Counted from the stretch's first letter, positions 33,932-43,786 are shown. The stretch is DNA of 64,000 nt from Pseudomonas sp. FP453 (GCF_030687495.1 NZ_CP117435.1:4778501-4842500), one strand, 5' to 3'. Notes: generated by a model from the sequence alone, not told the origin. Numbers and translations: made by a program.

Positions 33932-35620
33932 TCAGGCGATGTCGCGCAGTTCCCGTCGCAAGATTTTCCCTACAGGCGTCATCGGCAACGACTCACGCAA
34001 CACAATATGCTTGGGCACTTTGTACCCCGTGAAGTTGGTCTTGCAGTACGCCTTCAATTCCTCAAGGCTCACGCCGTGGGCGCGCGCCACCACGAACAGC
34101 TTCACGGCCTCCCCCGTGCGCTCGTCCGGCACGCCGATCACCGCGCAGTTGGCCACCGCCGGGTGCGCCATCACCACGTCTTCGATCTCGTTGGGGTACA
34201 CGTTGAAGCCCGACACGATGATCAGGTCTTTCTTACGGTCGACAATGCTCACAAAGCCATCGGTGTCGATCACCGCAATGTCACCGGTCTTGAGCCAGCC
34301 TTCGGCGTCAAGGGTCTCGGCGGTGGCGACCGGCTGCTGCCAGTAACCCTTCATCACCTGCGGGCCCTTGATGCACAGTTCGCCGCGCTCGCCCAGGGGC
34401 AGCTCGCGGCCTTCATCATCGATCACTTTCATCGCCGTGCCCGGCACCGGGATGCCCACGGTGCCCAGCCGCGATTGGCTGCCGTAGGGGTTGGTGCTGG
34501 CGACCGGAGAAGTTTCCGTCAGCCCGTAGCCTTCGCCGATGGAACAGCCCGTCAGCGCCTTCCAACGCTCAGCCGTGGCCTTGACCAGTGCCGTGCCGCC
34601 GGAGTTGGTGATCTTCAGGTGGGAGAAATCCAGGGTCTTGAAGTCCGGGTGGTCCATCAGCGCCACAAACAACGTGTTCAACCCCAGCAGGCAGGAGAAC
34701 CGCCACTTCTTCAACTCCTTGATAAAGCCGCCGATGTCCCTGGGGTTGGTGATCAGCACGTTGTGGTTGCCGGTGACCATCATGCACATGCAGTTCGCCG
34801 TGAATGCATAGATGTGGTACAGCGGCAGCGGCGCGATCATCACTTCCTGCCCTTCGCGCACCAGGGGCTGGCCGTCGTCGGTGACCTGGGACATGCACGC
34901 CCGCGCCTGCTGCATGTTCGCCACCAGGTTGCCGTGGGTGAGCATCGCGCCCTTGGCCAAACCGGTGGTGCCGCCGGTGTATTGCAGCACGGCGATATCA
35001 TCCAGGGTCACCGGATGACGGGTCACGCCAAGGCCTGCGCCCATGCGCAAGGCACGCTTGAACGAAACGGCCCGCGGCAGGCTGTAGGCCGGGACCATCT
35101 TCTTCACCTTGTCCACCACGGTGTTGATCAGCCAGCCTTTGGCGGCGGGCATGAAGTCGCCCATCTTGGCTTCGATCAGGTAGTCGATCTCGGTGTCGCC
35201 GCACACCTCCTGCACCCGCGAACCGAACAGGTTGAGGTAGACCAGGGCACGTACACCGGCGTCCTTGAACTGGTGGCGCATCTCACGCGGGGTATACAGC
35301 GGGTTGGTGTTGACCACGATCAGCCCGGCGCGCAAGGCGCCGAACACGGCAATCGGGTAATGCAGCACATTGGGCATCTGCACGGCGATGCGCTCGCCGG
35401 GCTTGAGGTCGGTGTGCTGTTGCAGGTAGCCGGCGAACGCCGCGCTCTGGCGCTCCAGCTCGGCATACGTGAGGGTGATGCCCATGTTGCTGAACGCCGG
35501 ACGGTCGGCAAAGGCCTTGCAGGAACGTTCGAAGACTTCGATCACCGACTTGTAGGCCGTGAGGTCGATGTCATTGGGGACGCCTGCGGCGCGTTTGTCA
35601 TTCCAGAAATCAGGTTGCAT
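33932..35620 (-). CDS. fadD2: Long-chain fatty acid-CoA ligase (second copy)
   Basis: A 562-residue acyl-CoA synthetase paralogous to fadD1 (same opening pattern QPDFWNDKRAAGVP versus NEDFWKDKYPAGIA). It has YTGGTTGLAKGAMLTHGN, YGLTETSPVAS and KTGDIAVIDTDGFVSIVDRK. Like fadD1 it loads CoA onto fatty acids. AAGAGGACAAGAATA leads into the ATG. It is divergent from the hydrolase/phaJ1 pair. In P. aeruginosa the two paralogues favour different fatty acid chain lengths; whether this holds here is unknown. Confidence 0.9.
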   Translation of the reverse strand: MQPDFWNDKRAAGVPNDIDLTAYKSVIEVFERSCKAFADRPAFSNMGITLTYAELERQSAAFAGYLQQHTDLKPGERIAVQMPNVLHYPIAVFGALRAGLIVVNTNPLYTPREMRHQFKDAGVRALVYLNLFGSRVQEVCGDTEIDYLIEAKMGDFMPAAKGWLINTVVDKVKKMVPAYSLPRAVSFKRALRMGAGLGVTRHPVTLDDIAVLQYTGGTTGLAKGAMLTHGNLVANMQQARACMSQVTDDGQPLVREGQEVMIAPLPLYHIYAFTANCMCMMVTGNHNVLITNPRDIGGFIKELKKWRFSCLLGLNTLFVALMDHPDFKTLDFSHLKITNSGGTALVKATAERWKALTGCSIGEGYGLTETSPVASTNPYGSQSRLGTVGIPVPGTAMKVIDDEGRELPLGERGELCIKGPQVMKGYWQQPVATAETLDAEGWLKTGDIAVIDTDGFVSIVDRKKDLIIVSGFNVYPNEIEDVVMAHPAVANCAVIGVPDERTGEAVKLFVVARAHGVSLEELKAYCKTNFTGYKVPKHIVLRESLPMTPVGKILRRELRDIA

Positions 35621-35830
35621 TATTCTTGTCCTCTTACCTGAGTGTGTCCGGCCGCTTTTGCAGTGCTATATAAAGCGGAGCTTGGGGGACGTTAGCAGTT
35701 ATGGCCAAACTGGCAAATATGCCAAACCCTGTCATTGATTGTATGAATCTTGCCCCTGACGCGTAGGCAGATACCCCGCCCCTCCACCGATGAGCTATAC
35801 ACTGCATCGACCCCGAGCAAAGGAAGCGCC

Positions 35831-36775
35831 ATGAACCACAGCACCTTCTGGCTGACCGCGAATGACCGCAGCCGCCTGTACGTCAATCAATGGCTGCCGG
35901 AAGGCCAGGCCAAGGCGATGATCATGCTGTCCCACGGCATGGCCGAGCACAGCGGGCGTTATGCGCACCTGGCGGCGGCCTTGTGTGCGGCGGGCTACGG
36001 CTTGTATGCGCTGGACCAGCGCGGCCACGGCCGCACCGCCGACGAAGGCACCCTGGGCCTGTACGCCGAAAAAGATGGCTGGAACAAAGTGGTGGGCGAT
36101 CTCGCCAGCCTCAACCAGCACATCGGCCAGCAGCAGCCGGGCCTGCCGATCATCCTGCTGGGGCACAGCATGGGCAGCTATATCGCCCAGGCCTACCTGT
36201 TGCACCACAGTGCCAGCCTGGACGGGGCGATTCTCAGCGGTTCGAATTTCCAGCCAGTGGCGCTGTACCGTGCCGCGCGGCTGATCGCGCGCATCGAGCG
36301 GGCGCGCCAGGGCTTGCGCGGGCGCAGTGCGCTGATCGAGTTCCTGTCGTTCGGTTCATTCAACAAAGCGTTCAAGCCCAACCGCACCGCCTTCGACTGG
36401 CTCAGCCGCGACCCGGATGAGGTGGACAAGTACATCAACGACCCACTCTGCGGTTTCCGCTGCACCAACCAGCTGTGGATCGACCTGCTCGGCGGCTTGC
36501 AGCAGATCAGTAAAGCGTCCAATCTCGCGCAGATCGATCCGGGCCTGCCGATCCTGGTGACCGGCGGCGAATGTGATCCGGTGAGTGAGGGCAAGCGTCT
36601 CACAGGCCTGGCCAACGCCCTGCGCGAGGCCGGCTGCCAGCAGGTACAGCTGACGATTTACCCGCAGGCGCGCCATGAAGTGTTCAACGAAACCAACCGC
36701 GAGGAAGTCACCGCGGATGTGCTGACGTGGCTCGACCAGGCCCTGACCCTGCACAGGCCGGCCCGCTGCGAGTAA
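35831..36775 (+). CDS. Alpha/beta hydrolase (monoacylglycerol lipase-like)
   Basis: A 314-residue serine hydrolase read from ATG 35831 (MNHSTFWLTANDRSRLY) after AAGGAAGCGCC. The catalytic nucleophile sits in GHSMGS (about residue 116); the acidic residue is likely in VTGGECDPVS and the histidine in PQARHEVFNETN. The lid-like insert is helical. It resembles monoacylglycerol lipase/lysophospholipase (PldB-like) proteins, and with fadD2 divergent and phaJ1 following, it probably supplies or trims acyl chains. It precedes phaJ1 by 57 bases and is likely co-transcribed with it. Confidence 0.88.
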   Translation: MNHSTFWLTANDRSRLYVNQWLPEGQAKAMIMLSHGMAEHSGRYAHLAAALCAAGYGLYALDQRGHGRTADEGTLGLYAEKDGWNKVVGDLASLNQHIGQQQPGLPIILLGHSMGSYIAQAYLLHHSASLDGAILSGSNFQPVALYRAARLIARIERARQGLRGRSALIEFLSFGSFNKAFKPNRTAFDWLSRDPDEVDKYINDPLCGFRCTNQLWIDLLGGLQQISKASNLAQIDPGLPILVTGGECDPVSEGKRLTGLANALREAGCQQVQLTIYPQARHEVFNETNREEVTADVLTWLDQALTLHRPARCE

Positions 36776-36832
36776 TTTTTGCTTTAAAATCAGCCGATTA
36801 AATGACCGATTAGCCACAGGATGCACCTTTAG

Positions 36833-37303
36833 ATGACCCAGGTAACCAACACCCCATACGAAGCCCTCGAAGTCGGCCAGACCGCCAGCTACAGCAAATT
36901 GGTGGAAGAGCGCGATATCCAGCTGTTCGCCGCGATGTCCGGTGACCACAACCCGGTGCACCTGGACGCCGAGTTCGCCAAGGCGACCATGTTCAAGGAG
37001 CGTATCGCCCACGGCATGTTCAGCGGCGCCCTGATCAGCGCGGCCGTGGCCTGCGAACTGCCTGGGCCGGGCACTATCTATATCGGCCAGCAGATGAGCT
37101 TCCAGAAGCCGGTAAAAATTGGCGACACCCTGACCGTGCGCCTGGAAATCCTCGAAAAACTGCCGAAGTTCCGTGTGCGCATTGCCACTCGCGTGTTCAA
37201 CCAGCGCGATGAGTTGGTGGTGGATGGCGAAGCAGAGATCCTGGCGCCACGTAAGCAGCAGGTGGTAACGCTGACTGAATTGCCGCCGATCAGCATTGGC
37301 TGA
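36833..37303 (+). CDS. phaJ1: (R)-specific enoyl-CoA hydratase (MaoC domain)
   Basis: A 156-residue single hot-dog-fold protein with the hydratase-2 motif: FAAMSGDHNPVHLDAEFAK near residues 29-47 (Asp/His pair), followed by RIAHGMFSGAL. It hydrates trans-2-enoyl-CoA from beta-oxidation to (R)-3-hydroxyacyl-CoA, the building block of medium-chain polyhydroxyalkanoate. Length and position beside a hydrolase and the fadD pair match phaJ1 as I recall it in P. aeruginosa. The assignment to phaJ1 rather than another phaJ is by synteny. Confidence 0.85.
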   Translation: MTQVTNTPYEALEVGQTASYSKLVEERDIQLFAAMSGDHNPVHLDAEFAKATMFKERIAHGMFSGALISAAVACELPGPGTIYIGQQMSFQKPVKIGDTLTVRLEILEKLPKFRVRIATRVFNQRDELVVDGEAEILAPRKQQVVTLTELPPISIG

Positions 37304-37333
37304 TCTCGATCCAAAGATTCATACAAAACCAAA

Positions 37334-37422
37334 TGTGGGAGCGGGCTTGCCCGCGATGGCGGTTTGTCAGTCACAGGTGTATTGACTGATCGATCGCTAT
37401 CGCGGGCAAGCCCGCTCCCACA
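37334..37422. repeat. REP doublet 13
   Basis: Inverted pair with both arms of the GAGCGGGCTTGCCCGCGAT subtype between convergent phaJ1 and the PA2169-family gene. Confidence 0.9.
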
Positions 37423-37440
37423 TTTGTTACCGGGTAAGGC

Positions 37441-37908
37441 TTACGACTGGGCGCGAGCCTGGTTACGCAGTGCCTTCACCTGATCGTGGTTGCGTTGGAC
37501 GCCGTGGTACTGACGCTCAACCAGGTCACGAATGCCCAGCAGGTTGTGCTTGTTGATCTTCTCGATCGCTTCCTTGTAAGCCTTCAACGCGTGGTCTTCA
37601 CCGCGCTCGGCTTCGTTCAGGACAGCCTCTTCATCTTTACCGGTGAGCATCGACTTCACGTCGACCCAGCCACGGTGCAGTGCGCCGGCAACGCTGCCGG
37701 AATCTTCCGGATCACCACCCAAGGCACGCACGGCGGTTTTCAGCTCGGCGGCGGCAGTGGCGCAATCGGCGGAACGCTTGGCAAACAGGGCTTTGAGTTC
37801 TGGGTGCTTGATATCTTCAGCACACTCCTTGAAACCCTTTTGGCCGTCGATGCTGGTCTCGATCAGGTCGTTCAGTACGGAGATCGATTCTTTATTGATG
37901 TCAGTCAT
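37441..37908 (-). CDS. PA2169-family four-helix-bundle protein (DUF2383)
   Basis: A 155-residue, all-helical protein of the ferritin-like PA2169/DUF2383 family: SVLNDLIETSIDGQKGFKEC, RSADCATAAAELKTAVRALG, the G-W-V-D segment and a helix with EAERGEDHALKAYKEAIEK. The carboxylate and histidine pattern resembles ferritin-like bundles, but metal binding is not shown. AAGGAATTGAAAA gives a good ribosome site. These proteins are often induced in stress or stationary phase. Confidence 0.88.
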   Translation of the reverse strand: MTDINKESISVLNDLIETSIDGQKGFKECAEDIKHPELKALFAKRSADCATAAAELKTAVRALGGDPEDSGSVAGALHRGWVDVKSMLTGKDEEAVLNEAERGEDHALKAYKEAIEKINKHNLLGIRDLVERQYHGVQRNHDQVKALRNQARAQS

Positions 37909-38113
37909 TTTTCAATTCCTTGTACGGGTTAGAAGGTTGTCTTAATGGTTGCAGCGCCCGTGCCAGGTTTTCAAAAAACAAATTAGTCTTTATTTTCAAT
38001 TAGTTACGATAAATTGAACCATCTGTATGTACGTTATTTGCATGATCTGTCAATTGGCCTTCATGCAGAATGCCTGTATTTTCCAGGGTCTCGACTCAAT
38101 CGTCTGAAGTCCC

Positions 38114-38350
38114 ATGAACCCCGAAAAACTCGAACTGCTGATCACCCGCCAAATGCCTTTCGGCAAGTACAAAGGGCGGATCATCGCCGACCTGCCCGGC
38201 CCCTACTTGAACTGGTTTGCCCGTGAAGGGTTCCCCCACGGCGAGCTGGGGGGGCTGCTGGCCCTGATGCAGGAAATCGACAGCAACGGCCTCGCCGAAT
38301 TGCTCGAACCGCTGCGCGCCAAACACGGCAAACCCGCCCCTCGCCATTAA
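38114..38350 (+). CDS. DUF3820 family protein
   Basis: A 78-residue protein with the family core MPFGKYKGRIIADLPGPYL and NWFAREGFPHGELGGLLALM. The family is small and often associated with nucleic acid or exonuclease-type contexts, but no activity is assigned. It lies 10 bases before the class-V enzyme gene, in the same direction, and is probably co-transcribed. The ribosome site is weak (CTGAAG). Confidence 0.85.
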   Translation: MNPEKLELLITRQMPFGKYKGRIIADLPGPYLNWFAREGFPHGELGGLLALMQEIDSNGLAELLEPLRAKHGKPAPRH

Positions 38351-38360
38351 GAGCCCTGCC

Positions 38361-39536
38361 ATGCCAAGGAATGCCGATAACGAACACCACTGGCACACCG
38401 TTGCCCAGCGCTATGAGCTGGAGCCCGGGCCGATCAACCTGGAAAACGGCTACTTCGGCCGTATGAGCCGCGTCGTGCGCGCGCAGTACCTGGAGCATGT
38501 GGCGTTTATCAACCGCAGCAACTCGCTGTATGTACGCCAGCGCTTCGAGCAGGGCGAAAACCTCGAGATCCGCCGCCAACTGGCCGAGCTGATCAATGCC
38601 GACCCAGAGTCCGTGGCCTTCACCCGCAACGCCACCGAAGCCTTGCAGTCGCTGATCCGCAACTACAACCGCCTGCAACCGGGTGACCAGGTGTTGATCA
38701 GTGACCTGGAGTACGACACGGTCAAAGGCGCCATGCGCTGGTTGGCGGGCGTTCGCGGTGTGGAGGTGATCGAACTGTCCCACGCACACCCGGCCAGTTT
38801 CGACAGCCTGGTGCAGACTTATCGTGATGCCTTCGCCCAGTACCCGCGTTTAAAGCTGATGGCGCTGACCCACGTCACCCATCGCACCGGCCTGGTGATG
38901 CCCGTTGCAGCGATTGCCAAGGCCGCGCGTGAACACGGCGTGGACGTGATCCTCGACGGTGCTCACGCCCTGGGCCAGATCGACTTCAACCTCGCCGAAC
39001 TGGGCATTCAATTCGCCGGTTTCAACCTGCATAAATGGATCGGCGCGCCGCTGACCCTGGGCTTTCTGTACATCGCCCCCGAGCGCCTGGCCGACATCGA
39101 CCCGGACATGGGCGAGTTTCACTACCCCATCAGCGACGTACGCGCACGCACGTCCTACAGCACGCCGAACTTTCCGGCGCTGATGACGTTGCCGCTGGTG
39201 TTTGAGGAGCATCGTGCCTTGGGCGGCTCGGCGGCCAAAGGTGCGCGGGTCAATTACCTGCGGGACCTGTGGGTGAGCCAGGTGCGGCCGTTGGCGGGAA
39301 TCGAGGTGCTGACGTCGGATGATCCACGGCTGTATTGCGGGATTACGGCGTTCAAGTTTGTCGGGCGGGATCAGCAGGTGATGGCAGATCGCTTGCTCAA
39401 GGAGTACGACCTGTTCACCACCACCCGAGTGGGCGCGGCGTTTGGCACCTGCATAAGGGTGACGCCAGGGTTGGTCACTTCGGCGGCGGATATCAATGTC
39501 TTGGTCAACGCCATCACCGAGCTAAACACCGATTAA
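38361..39536 (+). CDS. Class-V aminotransferase-fold PLP enzyme
   Basis: A 391-residue PLP-dependent enzyme of the class-V (NifS/isopenicillin-N-epimerase-like) group. It shows AFTRNATEALQSLIRNYN near residue 86, DVILDGAHALGQIDFNL near 196 (PLP-binding Asp) and the Schiff-base lysine in NLHKWIGAPLTLGF near 226. Such proteins act as amino acid racemases, desulfurases or lyases; the missing cysteine-loop of IscS rules out a standard cysteine desulfurase. Substrate unknown. Confidence 0.87.
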   Translation: MPRNADNEHHWHTVAQRYELEPGPINLENGYFGRMSRVVRAQYLEHVAFINRSNSLYVRQRFEQGENLEIRRQLAELINADPESVAFTRNATEALQSLIRNYNRLQPGDQVLISDLEYDTVKGAMRWLAGVRGVEVIELSHAHPASFDSLVQTYRDAFAQYPRLKLMALTHVTHRTGLVMPVAAIAKAAREHGVDVILDGAHALGQIDFNLAELGIQFAGFNLHKWIGAPLTLGFLYIAPERLADIDPDMGEFHYPISDVRARTSYSTPNFPALMTLPLVFEEHRALGGSAAKGARVNYLRDLWVSQVRPLAGIEVLTSDDPRLYCGITAFKFVGRDQQVMADRLLKEYDLFTTTRVGAAFGTCIRVTPGLVTSAADINVLVNAITELNTD

Positions 39537-39539
39537 AAC

Positions 39540-39628
39540 TGTGGGAGCTGGCTTGCCTGCGATAGCGGTAGCTCAGTCACCCTTGTATTGGCTGACAGAC
39601 CGCCATCGCAGGCAAGCCAGCTCCCACA
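39540..39628. repeat. REP doublet 14
   Basis: Inverted pair of the GAGCTGGCTTGCCTGCGATAGCGG type starting 4 bases after the PLP enzyme stop, between convergent genes. Confidence 0.9.
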
Positions 39629-39667
39629 TTGATCATTCCCACAGTTGCTTAGCGGTAATTTTCAGGC

Positions 39668-39700
39668 AAAAAAAAGCGGTACACCGACCAAGTGCACCGC
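39668..39700 (-). terminator. Intrinsic terminator after eda
   Basis: On the minus strand GCGGTGCAC - loop - GTGTACCGC (one G-T pair) is followed by eight T. It lies 40 bases after the eda stop codon and would end the zwf-pgl-eda operon. Confidence 0.85.
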
Positions 39701-39739
39701 CAAAAATGCCGTTAAGCACAGCAACAACGATTCGATAAA

Positions 39740-40426
39740 TCAGTCCAGCAGCGCCAGCGCCTCGGCGGTGACTTCCTGGATACGTGCCCAGTCGCCGTTC
39801 TTGATCCACTCAGGATCAAGCATCCAGCTACCGCCCACGCACATCACGTTTTTCAACGCCATGTAGCTCTTGATATTGGCCGGGCCAACGCCGCCAGTCG
39901 GGCAGAATTTCACTTCGCCGAACGGGCCGCCGAGGGCCTTGATCGCCGCGACGCCGCCGCTGACTTCGGCCGGGAACAGCTTGAAGCGGCGGTAACCCAG
40001 GCCATAACCTTCCATGATCCCGGACGCATTGCTGATGCCGGGCAGCAGCGGGATCGGGCTGTGGACCGAGGCTTCCAGCAGGTCGCGGGTGATGCCTGGG
40101 GTGACGATGAATTGCGAACCGGCCACTTCCGCCGCTTCGAGCATATGGCGATCCAGCACGGTGCCGGCACCGGTGCACAGTTCAGGGCGCTGCTCGCGCA
40201 GGACCTGAATGGCCTTGAGGCCGAACTCGGAACGCAGGGTCACTTCCAATGCGGTCAAACCACCGGCTGCCAGGGCATCGGCCAGCGGCAGGATGTCCTG
40301 TTCGCGGGCGATGGTGATCACCGGCAGGATCCGCGCCTTGGCGCAGAGGCTGTCGATCAAGGCAACTTTATCCGCCATGGACACGGTCGGTTGAGGGCTT
40401 TTCATAGCGGCTGATCCTTGGCTCAT
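39740..40426 (-). CDS. eda: 2-dehydro-3-deoxy-phosphogluconate (KDPG) aldolase
   Basis: A 228-residue class I aldolase that splits KDPG to pyruvate and glyceraldehyde 3-phosphate, the last Entner-Doudoroff step. It shows ARILPVITIAREQD, LEVTLRSEFGLKAIQ (catalytic Glu), and the Schiff-base lysine in RRFKLFPAEVSGG near 157. The ATG at 40426 overlaps the pgl stop as ATGA, arguing for translational coupling; a start at 40432 or 40405 is also possible. It is the last gene of zwf-pgl-eda. Confidence 0.93.
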   Translation of the reverse strand: MSQGSAAMKSPQPTVSMADKVALIDSLCAKARILPVITIAREQDILPLADALAAGGLTALEVTLRSEFGLKAIQVLREQRPELCTGAGTVLDRHMLEAAEVAGSQFIVTPGITRDLLEASVHSPIPLLPGISNASGIMEGYGLGYRRFKLFPAEVSGGVAAIKALGGPFGEVKFCPTGGVGPANIKSYMALKNVMCVGGSWMLDPEWIKNGDWARIQEVTAEALALLD

Positions 40427-41136
40427 GGGCACCAGTAAATCTCTAATGTAGGTTGCAAAAACGCGCGAATCGGCATGGCAGCAACGTCGTCACTGGCCAG
40501 CGCGGCGCTCAAGGTGGTCAATTTCGAACTGCCGGAAATCGACAGCACGGTGTAGGTCGCCGTGGCCAGCAGTGCGCGACTCATGGTCAGGCGCTGGTGT
40601 GGCACGGTCGGCGCCAGCATCGGCCAGCAACGGCGGGTACCGTCGGGCTTCAAGGCTTCGGCCAGGTTCGGGCTGTTGGGGAACAGCGACGCGGTGTGAC
40701 CGTCATCGCCCATGCCCAGCACCAGCACGTCAATCGCCGGCAATTCAGCCAGCAGGCGATCGGCCTGCAAGGCAGCGTCTTCCAGGTTCGCCGCAGCGCT
40801 GTAGAGGCTGAGGAACTTGGCCTTGGCCGCCGGACCTTGCAGCAGGTGCTGCTTCAACAGGCCCGCGTTGCTGTCGGCGTGTTCCACCGGCACCCAGCGT
40901 TCGTCGGCCAGGGTGATGGTCACCTTGGACCAGTCCAGGCCCTGCTTGGCCAGGTGCTGGAAAAATGCCACGGGGCTACGGCCACCGGACACCACCAACG
41001 TCGCTTCGCCACGGGCACTGATGGCCGCGCGCAATTGCTCGGCCACGTCATTGGCCAGGTCTTCCGCCAACAGCACCGGCGTGCGGTACTCATGGGGCGT
41101 GACGCCCTGGGGCAGTTTCAAATCAGATATCGCCAT
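40423..41136 (-). CDS. pgl: 6-phosphogluconolactonase
   Basis: A 237-residue enzyme of the glucosamine-6-phosphate isomerase/6-phosphogluconolactonase fold. It shows [31 protein letters not shown] and [17 protein letters not shown], the family signature with the catalytic His near residue 145. It hydrolyses 6-phosphogluconolactone to 6-phosphogluconate in the cytoplasm. The ATG at 41136 follows GGGAGG and overlaps the end of zwf by 14 bases, so the two are coupled. Confidence 0.93.
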   Translation of the reverse strand: MAISDLKLPQGVTPHEYRTPVLLAEDLANDVAEQLRAAISARGEATLVVSGGRSPVAFFQHLAKQGLDWSKVTITLADERWVPVEHADSNAGLLKQHLLQGPAAKAKFLSLYSAAANLEDAALQADRLLAELPAIDVLVLGMGDDGHTASLFPNSPNLAEALKPDGTRRCWPMLAPTVPHQRLTMSRALLATATYTVLSISGSSKLTTLSAALASDDVAAMPIRAFLQPTLEIYWCP

Positions 41137-42589
41137 ACCACGACCTCCCATCCCGCGTGATCAGTGCAATGGAGCTCATCGGCCCCCAGGAACCCGCCGC
41201 GTACGGCTTGGGCGCATCACCGGATTTTTTCCAGCCGGCGATCAACTGGTCACACCACTTCCACGCGGCTTCGATTTCATCTTTGCGCACAAACAGGTTC
41301 TGATTGCCGCGCATCACTTCCAGCAACAACCGCTCGTAGGCATCGGGAATCCGTGCGCTGCGATAGGTGTCGGAAAAATTCAGCTGCAGCGGGCCGCTGC
41401 GCAGTTGCATGCCCTTGTCCAGACCTTGCTCCTTGGTCATCACGCGCAAGGAAATACCTTCGTCCGGTTGCAGGCGGATGATCAGTTTGTTGCTGATCTG
41501 CAAGCGCTGCTCGGGGGCAAAGATGTAGTGGGACGGTTCCTTGAAGTGGATGACAATCTGCGACAGCTTTTGCGGCATGCGCTTGCCGGTCCGCAGGTAG
41601 AACGGCACGCCGGCCCAACGCCAGTTGCGGATATCGGCACGCAGGGCGACGAAGGTTTCGGTGTCGCTCTGGGTGTTGGAATTCTCTTCTTCCAGGTAAC
41701 CCGGCACCGGCTTGCCCGCGCTGTAGCCGGCGATGTACTGGCCGCGCACCACCTGGGTGGTCAGGCCTTCCGGGCTGATGGGCGCCAGGGCCTTGAGCAC
41801 CTTGACCTTCTCGTCACGGATACTGTCGGCGGACAAGTCGGCCGGCGGGTCCATGGCGATCAGGCAAAGCAGTTGCAGCAGGTGGTTCTGGATCATGTCC
41901 CGCAACTGGCCGGCCTTGTCGAAATAGCCCCAACGACCTTCGATACCGACCTGCTCGGCCACGGTGATTTCCACGTGGGAGATGTAGTTCTGGTTCCACT
42001 GGGTTTCGAACAGGCTGTTGGCGAAACGCAGGGCGATCAGGTTCTGGACGGTTTCTTTGCCCAGGTAGTGGTCGATGCGGTAGGTGCGGTTCTCCGGGAA
42101 GAACTGCGCCACGGCGTCGTTGACCTTGCGCGAGGATTCCAGGTCCGAGCCGATGGGCTTTTCCAGCACGACGCGGGTGTTTTCCGCCAGGCCAGCCTTG
42201 GCCAGGTTTTCGCAGATCGCGCCGTACACCGCCGCCGGGGTGGCGAAGTAGGCGATCAGGCGTTGCTCGCTGCCGACTTTTTCCGCCAGGGCGAGGTAGT
42301 CGTCAGCGTTCTTGAAGTCCACGTGAACGTAGGTCAGGCGCGCCAGGAAACGCTGGGCGATGGTCTCGTCCAGTTCCTTGCCGACGTAGTTGCGCAGTTC
42401 TTTTTCGATATGGGCCAGGTGCTGTTGCTCGGTCCCGGCTTCACGGGCCAGGGCCAGGATGCGGGTGTCGTCGTGCAAGAGCCCGGCGCCATCGAGTTGA
42501 TAGAGGGCAGGAAATAACTTGCGCAGCGCCAGATCACCCAAGGCGCCAAACAGGGCAAAGGTGCAGGGTTCTACGGTTATCGAAGGCAT
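41123..42589 (-). CDS. zwf: Glucose-6-phosphate dehydrogenase
   Basis: A 488-residue enzyme that oxidises glucose 6-phosphate to 6-phosphogluconolactone with NADP(+). The N-terminal dinucleotide site is [14 protein letters not shown], and the catalytic segment [14 protein letters not shown] lies near residue 180. It heads the leftward zwf-pgl-eda operon, divergent from hexR, across 210 bases that hold a candidate HexR site and a Crc/Hfq-type motif. Length and motifs are normal. Confidence 0.95.
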   Translation of the reverse strand: MPSITVEPCTFALFGALGDLALRKLFPALYQLDGAGLLHDDTRILALAREAGTEQQHLAHIEKELRNYVGKELDETIAQRFLARLTYVHVDFKNADDYLALAEKVGSEQRLIAYFATPAAVYGAICENLAKAGLAENTRVVLEKPIGSDLESSRKVNDAVAQFFPENRTYRIDHYLGKETVQNLIALRFANSLFETQWNQNYISHVEITVAEQVGIEGRWGYFDKAGQLRDMIQNHLLQLLCLIAMDPPADLSADSIRDEKVKVLKALAPISPEGLTTQVVRGQYIAGYSAGKPVPGYLEEENSNTQSDTETFVALRADIRNWRWAGVPFYLRTGKRMPQKLSQIVIHFKEPSHYIFAPEQRLQISNKLIIRLQPDEGISLRVMTKEQGLDKGMQLRSGPLQLNFSDTYRSARIPDAYERLLLEVMRGNQNLFVRKDEIEAAWKWCDQLIAGWKKSGDAPKPYAAGSWGPMSSIALITRDGRSWYGDI

Positions 42590-42594
42590 GATGT

Positions 42595-42602
42595 TTGTTC
42601 TT
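42595..42602 (-). promoter_or_regulatory. Candidate Crc/Hfq (CA motif) site in the zwf leader
   Basis: On the minus strand AAGAACAA (AANAANAA) lies 5 bases before the zwf start codon, within the ribosome-binding region. Weaker than the gntT tract because it is a single motif. Confidence 0.45.
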
Positions 42603-42654
42603 TTATCAAGTTAAGCTACAAATACCTTTTTTCAAGGCATCACTCAAGGAAAAA

Positions 42655-42670
42655 TGTAGTAATAACCACA
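42655..42670. promoter_or_regulatory. Candidate HexR operator
   Basis: TGTAGTAATAACCACA, an imperfect 16-base palindrome (6 of 8 positions pair) between zwf and hexR. It resembles TGTAATTAAATTACA-type HexR sites but is one base longer. It does not fit the TTGT-N7/8-ACAA form exactly. Confidence 0.4.
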
Positions 42671-42799
42671 ACATTTTCCCGAAATACGCATTCCGAGTGG
42701 TGGTGTTCAGCTACCCTCAGTAGGATAGGCCACCGCAAAAGACCACTGATCGATTGGTTGCCACCTTTTATTTGCATCGTCGCCCGAAGGAAAGACTGA

Positions 42800-43669
42800 A
42801 TGGACCGCGTGCGAAATCTTCTGGAACAGATCCGGAACCGCCTCGAAGAATTGAACAAGGCCGAGAAAAAAGTCGCCGAGGTCATCCTGCTCAACCCACA
42901 GCAGGCGACCCGCTTCTCTATCGCTGCCCTCGCCCAAGCCGCCTCGGTCAGTGAACCGACGGTCAACCGCTTCTGCCGCTCGTTCGGTGTCAGCGGCTAC
43001 CCTGAACTGAAACTGCAACTGGCGCAAAGCCTGGCCAGTGGCGCGGCGTACGTCAGCCGCGCCGTGGAAGCCGATGATAACCCCGAGGCCTACACCCAGA
43101 AGATCTTTGGCAGTGCCATTGCCTCCCTGGACAGCGCTTGCCAGGCACTGGACCCGAACCTGATCAGCAAGGCCGTGGACCTGTTGATCCAGGCGCGGCA
43201 GATCCACTTCTTCGGCCTTGGCGCTTCGGCACCGGTGGCCATGGATGCGCTGCACAAGTTCTTCCGCTTCAACCTGTCGGTCACCGCCCACGCGGACGTG
43301 CTGATGCAGCGCATGATCGCTTCGGTGGCGCATACGGGCGAGCTGTTCGTGATTATTTCCTACACCGGGCGTACCCGCGAGTTGGTGGAAGTGGCGCGTA
43401 TCGCCCGCAGCAACGGTGCTTCGGTGCTGGGCGTGACTGCCGAGAACTCACCGCTGGCCAAGGCCAGTACGGTGAGCCTGAATATTCCGTTGCCGGAAGA
43501 TACCGACATCTACATGCCGATGACCTCGCGGATCATTCAGTTGACGGTACTGGACGTGCTGGCGACCGGCATGACCTTGCGCCGTGGCGTGGATTTCCAG
43601 CCGCATTTGCGCAAGATCAAAGAGAGCTTGAATGACAGCCGGTATCCGGTTGGGGATGAGTTCAACTAA
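42800..43669 (+). CDS. hexR: RpiR-family regulator of glucose catabolism
   Basis: A 289-residue regulator with an N-terminal HTH_6 domain ([20 protein letters not shown] near residues 42-61) and a C-terminal SIS sugar-phosphate-binding domain ([40 protein letters not shown]). HexR senses KDPG and represses zwf-pgl-eda and related genes. It is divergent from zwf, as in other pseudomonads. GAAGGAAAG precedes the ATG. The protein is complete. Confidence 0.94.
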   Translation: MDRVRNLLEQIRNRLEELNKAEKKVAEVILLNPQQATRFSIAALAQAASVSEPTVNRFCRSFGVSGYPELKLQLAQSLASGAAYVSRAVEADDNPEAYTQKIFGSAIASLDSACQALDPNLISKAVDLLIQARQIHFFGLGASAPVAMDALHKFFRFNLSVTAHADVLMQRMIASVAHTGELFVIISYTGRTRELVEVARIARSNGASVLGVTAENSPLAKASTVSLNIPLPEDTDIYMPMTSRIIQLTVLDVLATGMTLRRGVDFQPHLRKIKESLNDSRYPVGDEFN

Positions 43670-43699
43670 GGCTGGAATCTCTACCAGCCGTACTGGCCT

Positions 43700-43768
43700 C
43701 ATCGCGGGCAAGCCCGCTCCCACACAGTTGGAATGCATTCCCCTGTGGGAGCGGGCTTGCCCGCGATG
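43700..43768. repeat. REP doublet 15, reversed arm order
   Basis: CATCGCGGGCAAGCCCGCTC ... GAGCGGGCTTGCCCGCGATG with a 19-base spacer: the arms are turned the other way round from the other nineteen doublets (TGTGGGAGC now faces inward). It sits between convergent hexR and the mutarotase gene. Confidence 0.88.
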
Positions 43769-43786
43769 GGGCCAGCAGCCACACCG

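Noticed and set aside
33824..35641. A 605-codon open frame on the plus strand opposite fadD2
   Set aside because: Same reason: antisense shadow of fadD2 beginning inside a REP, with no family match.
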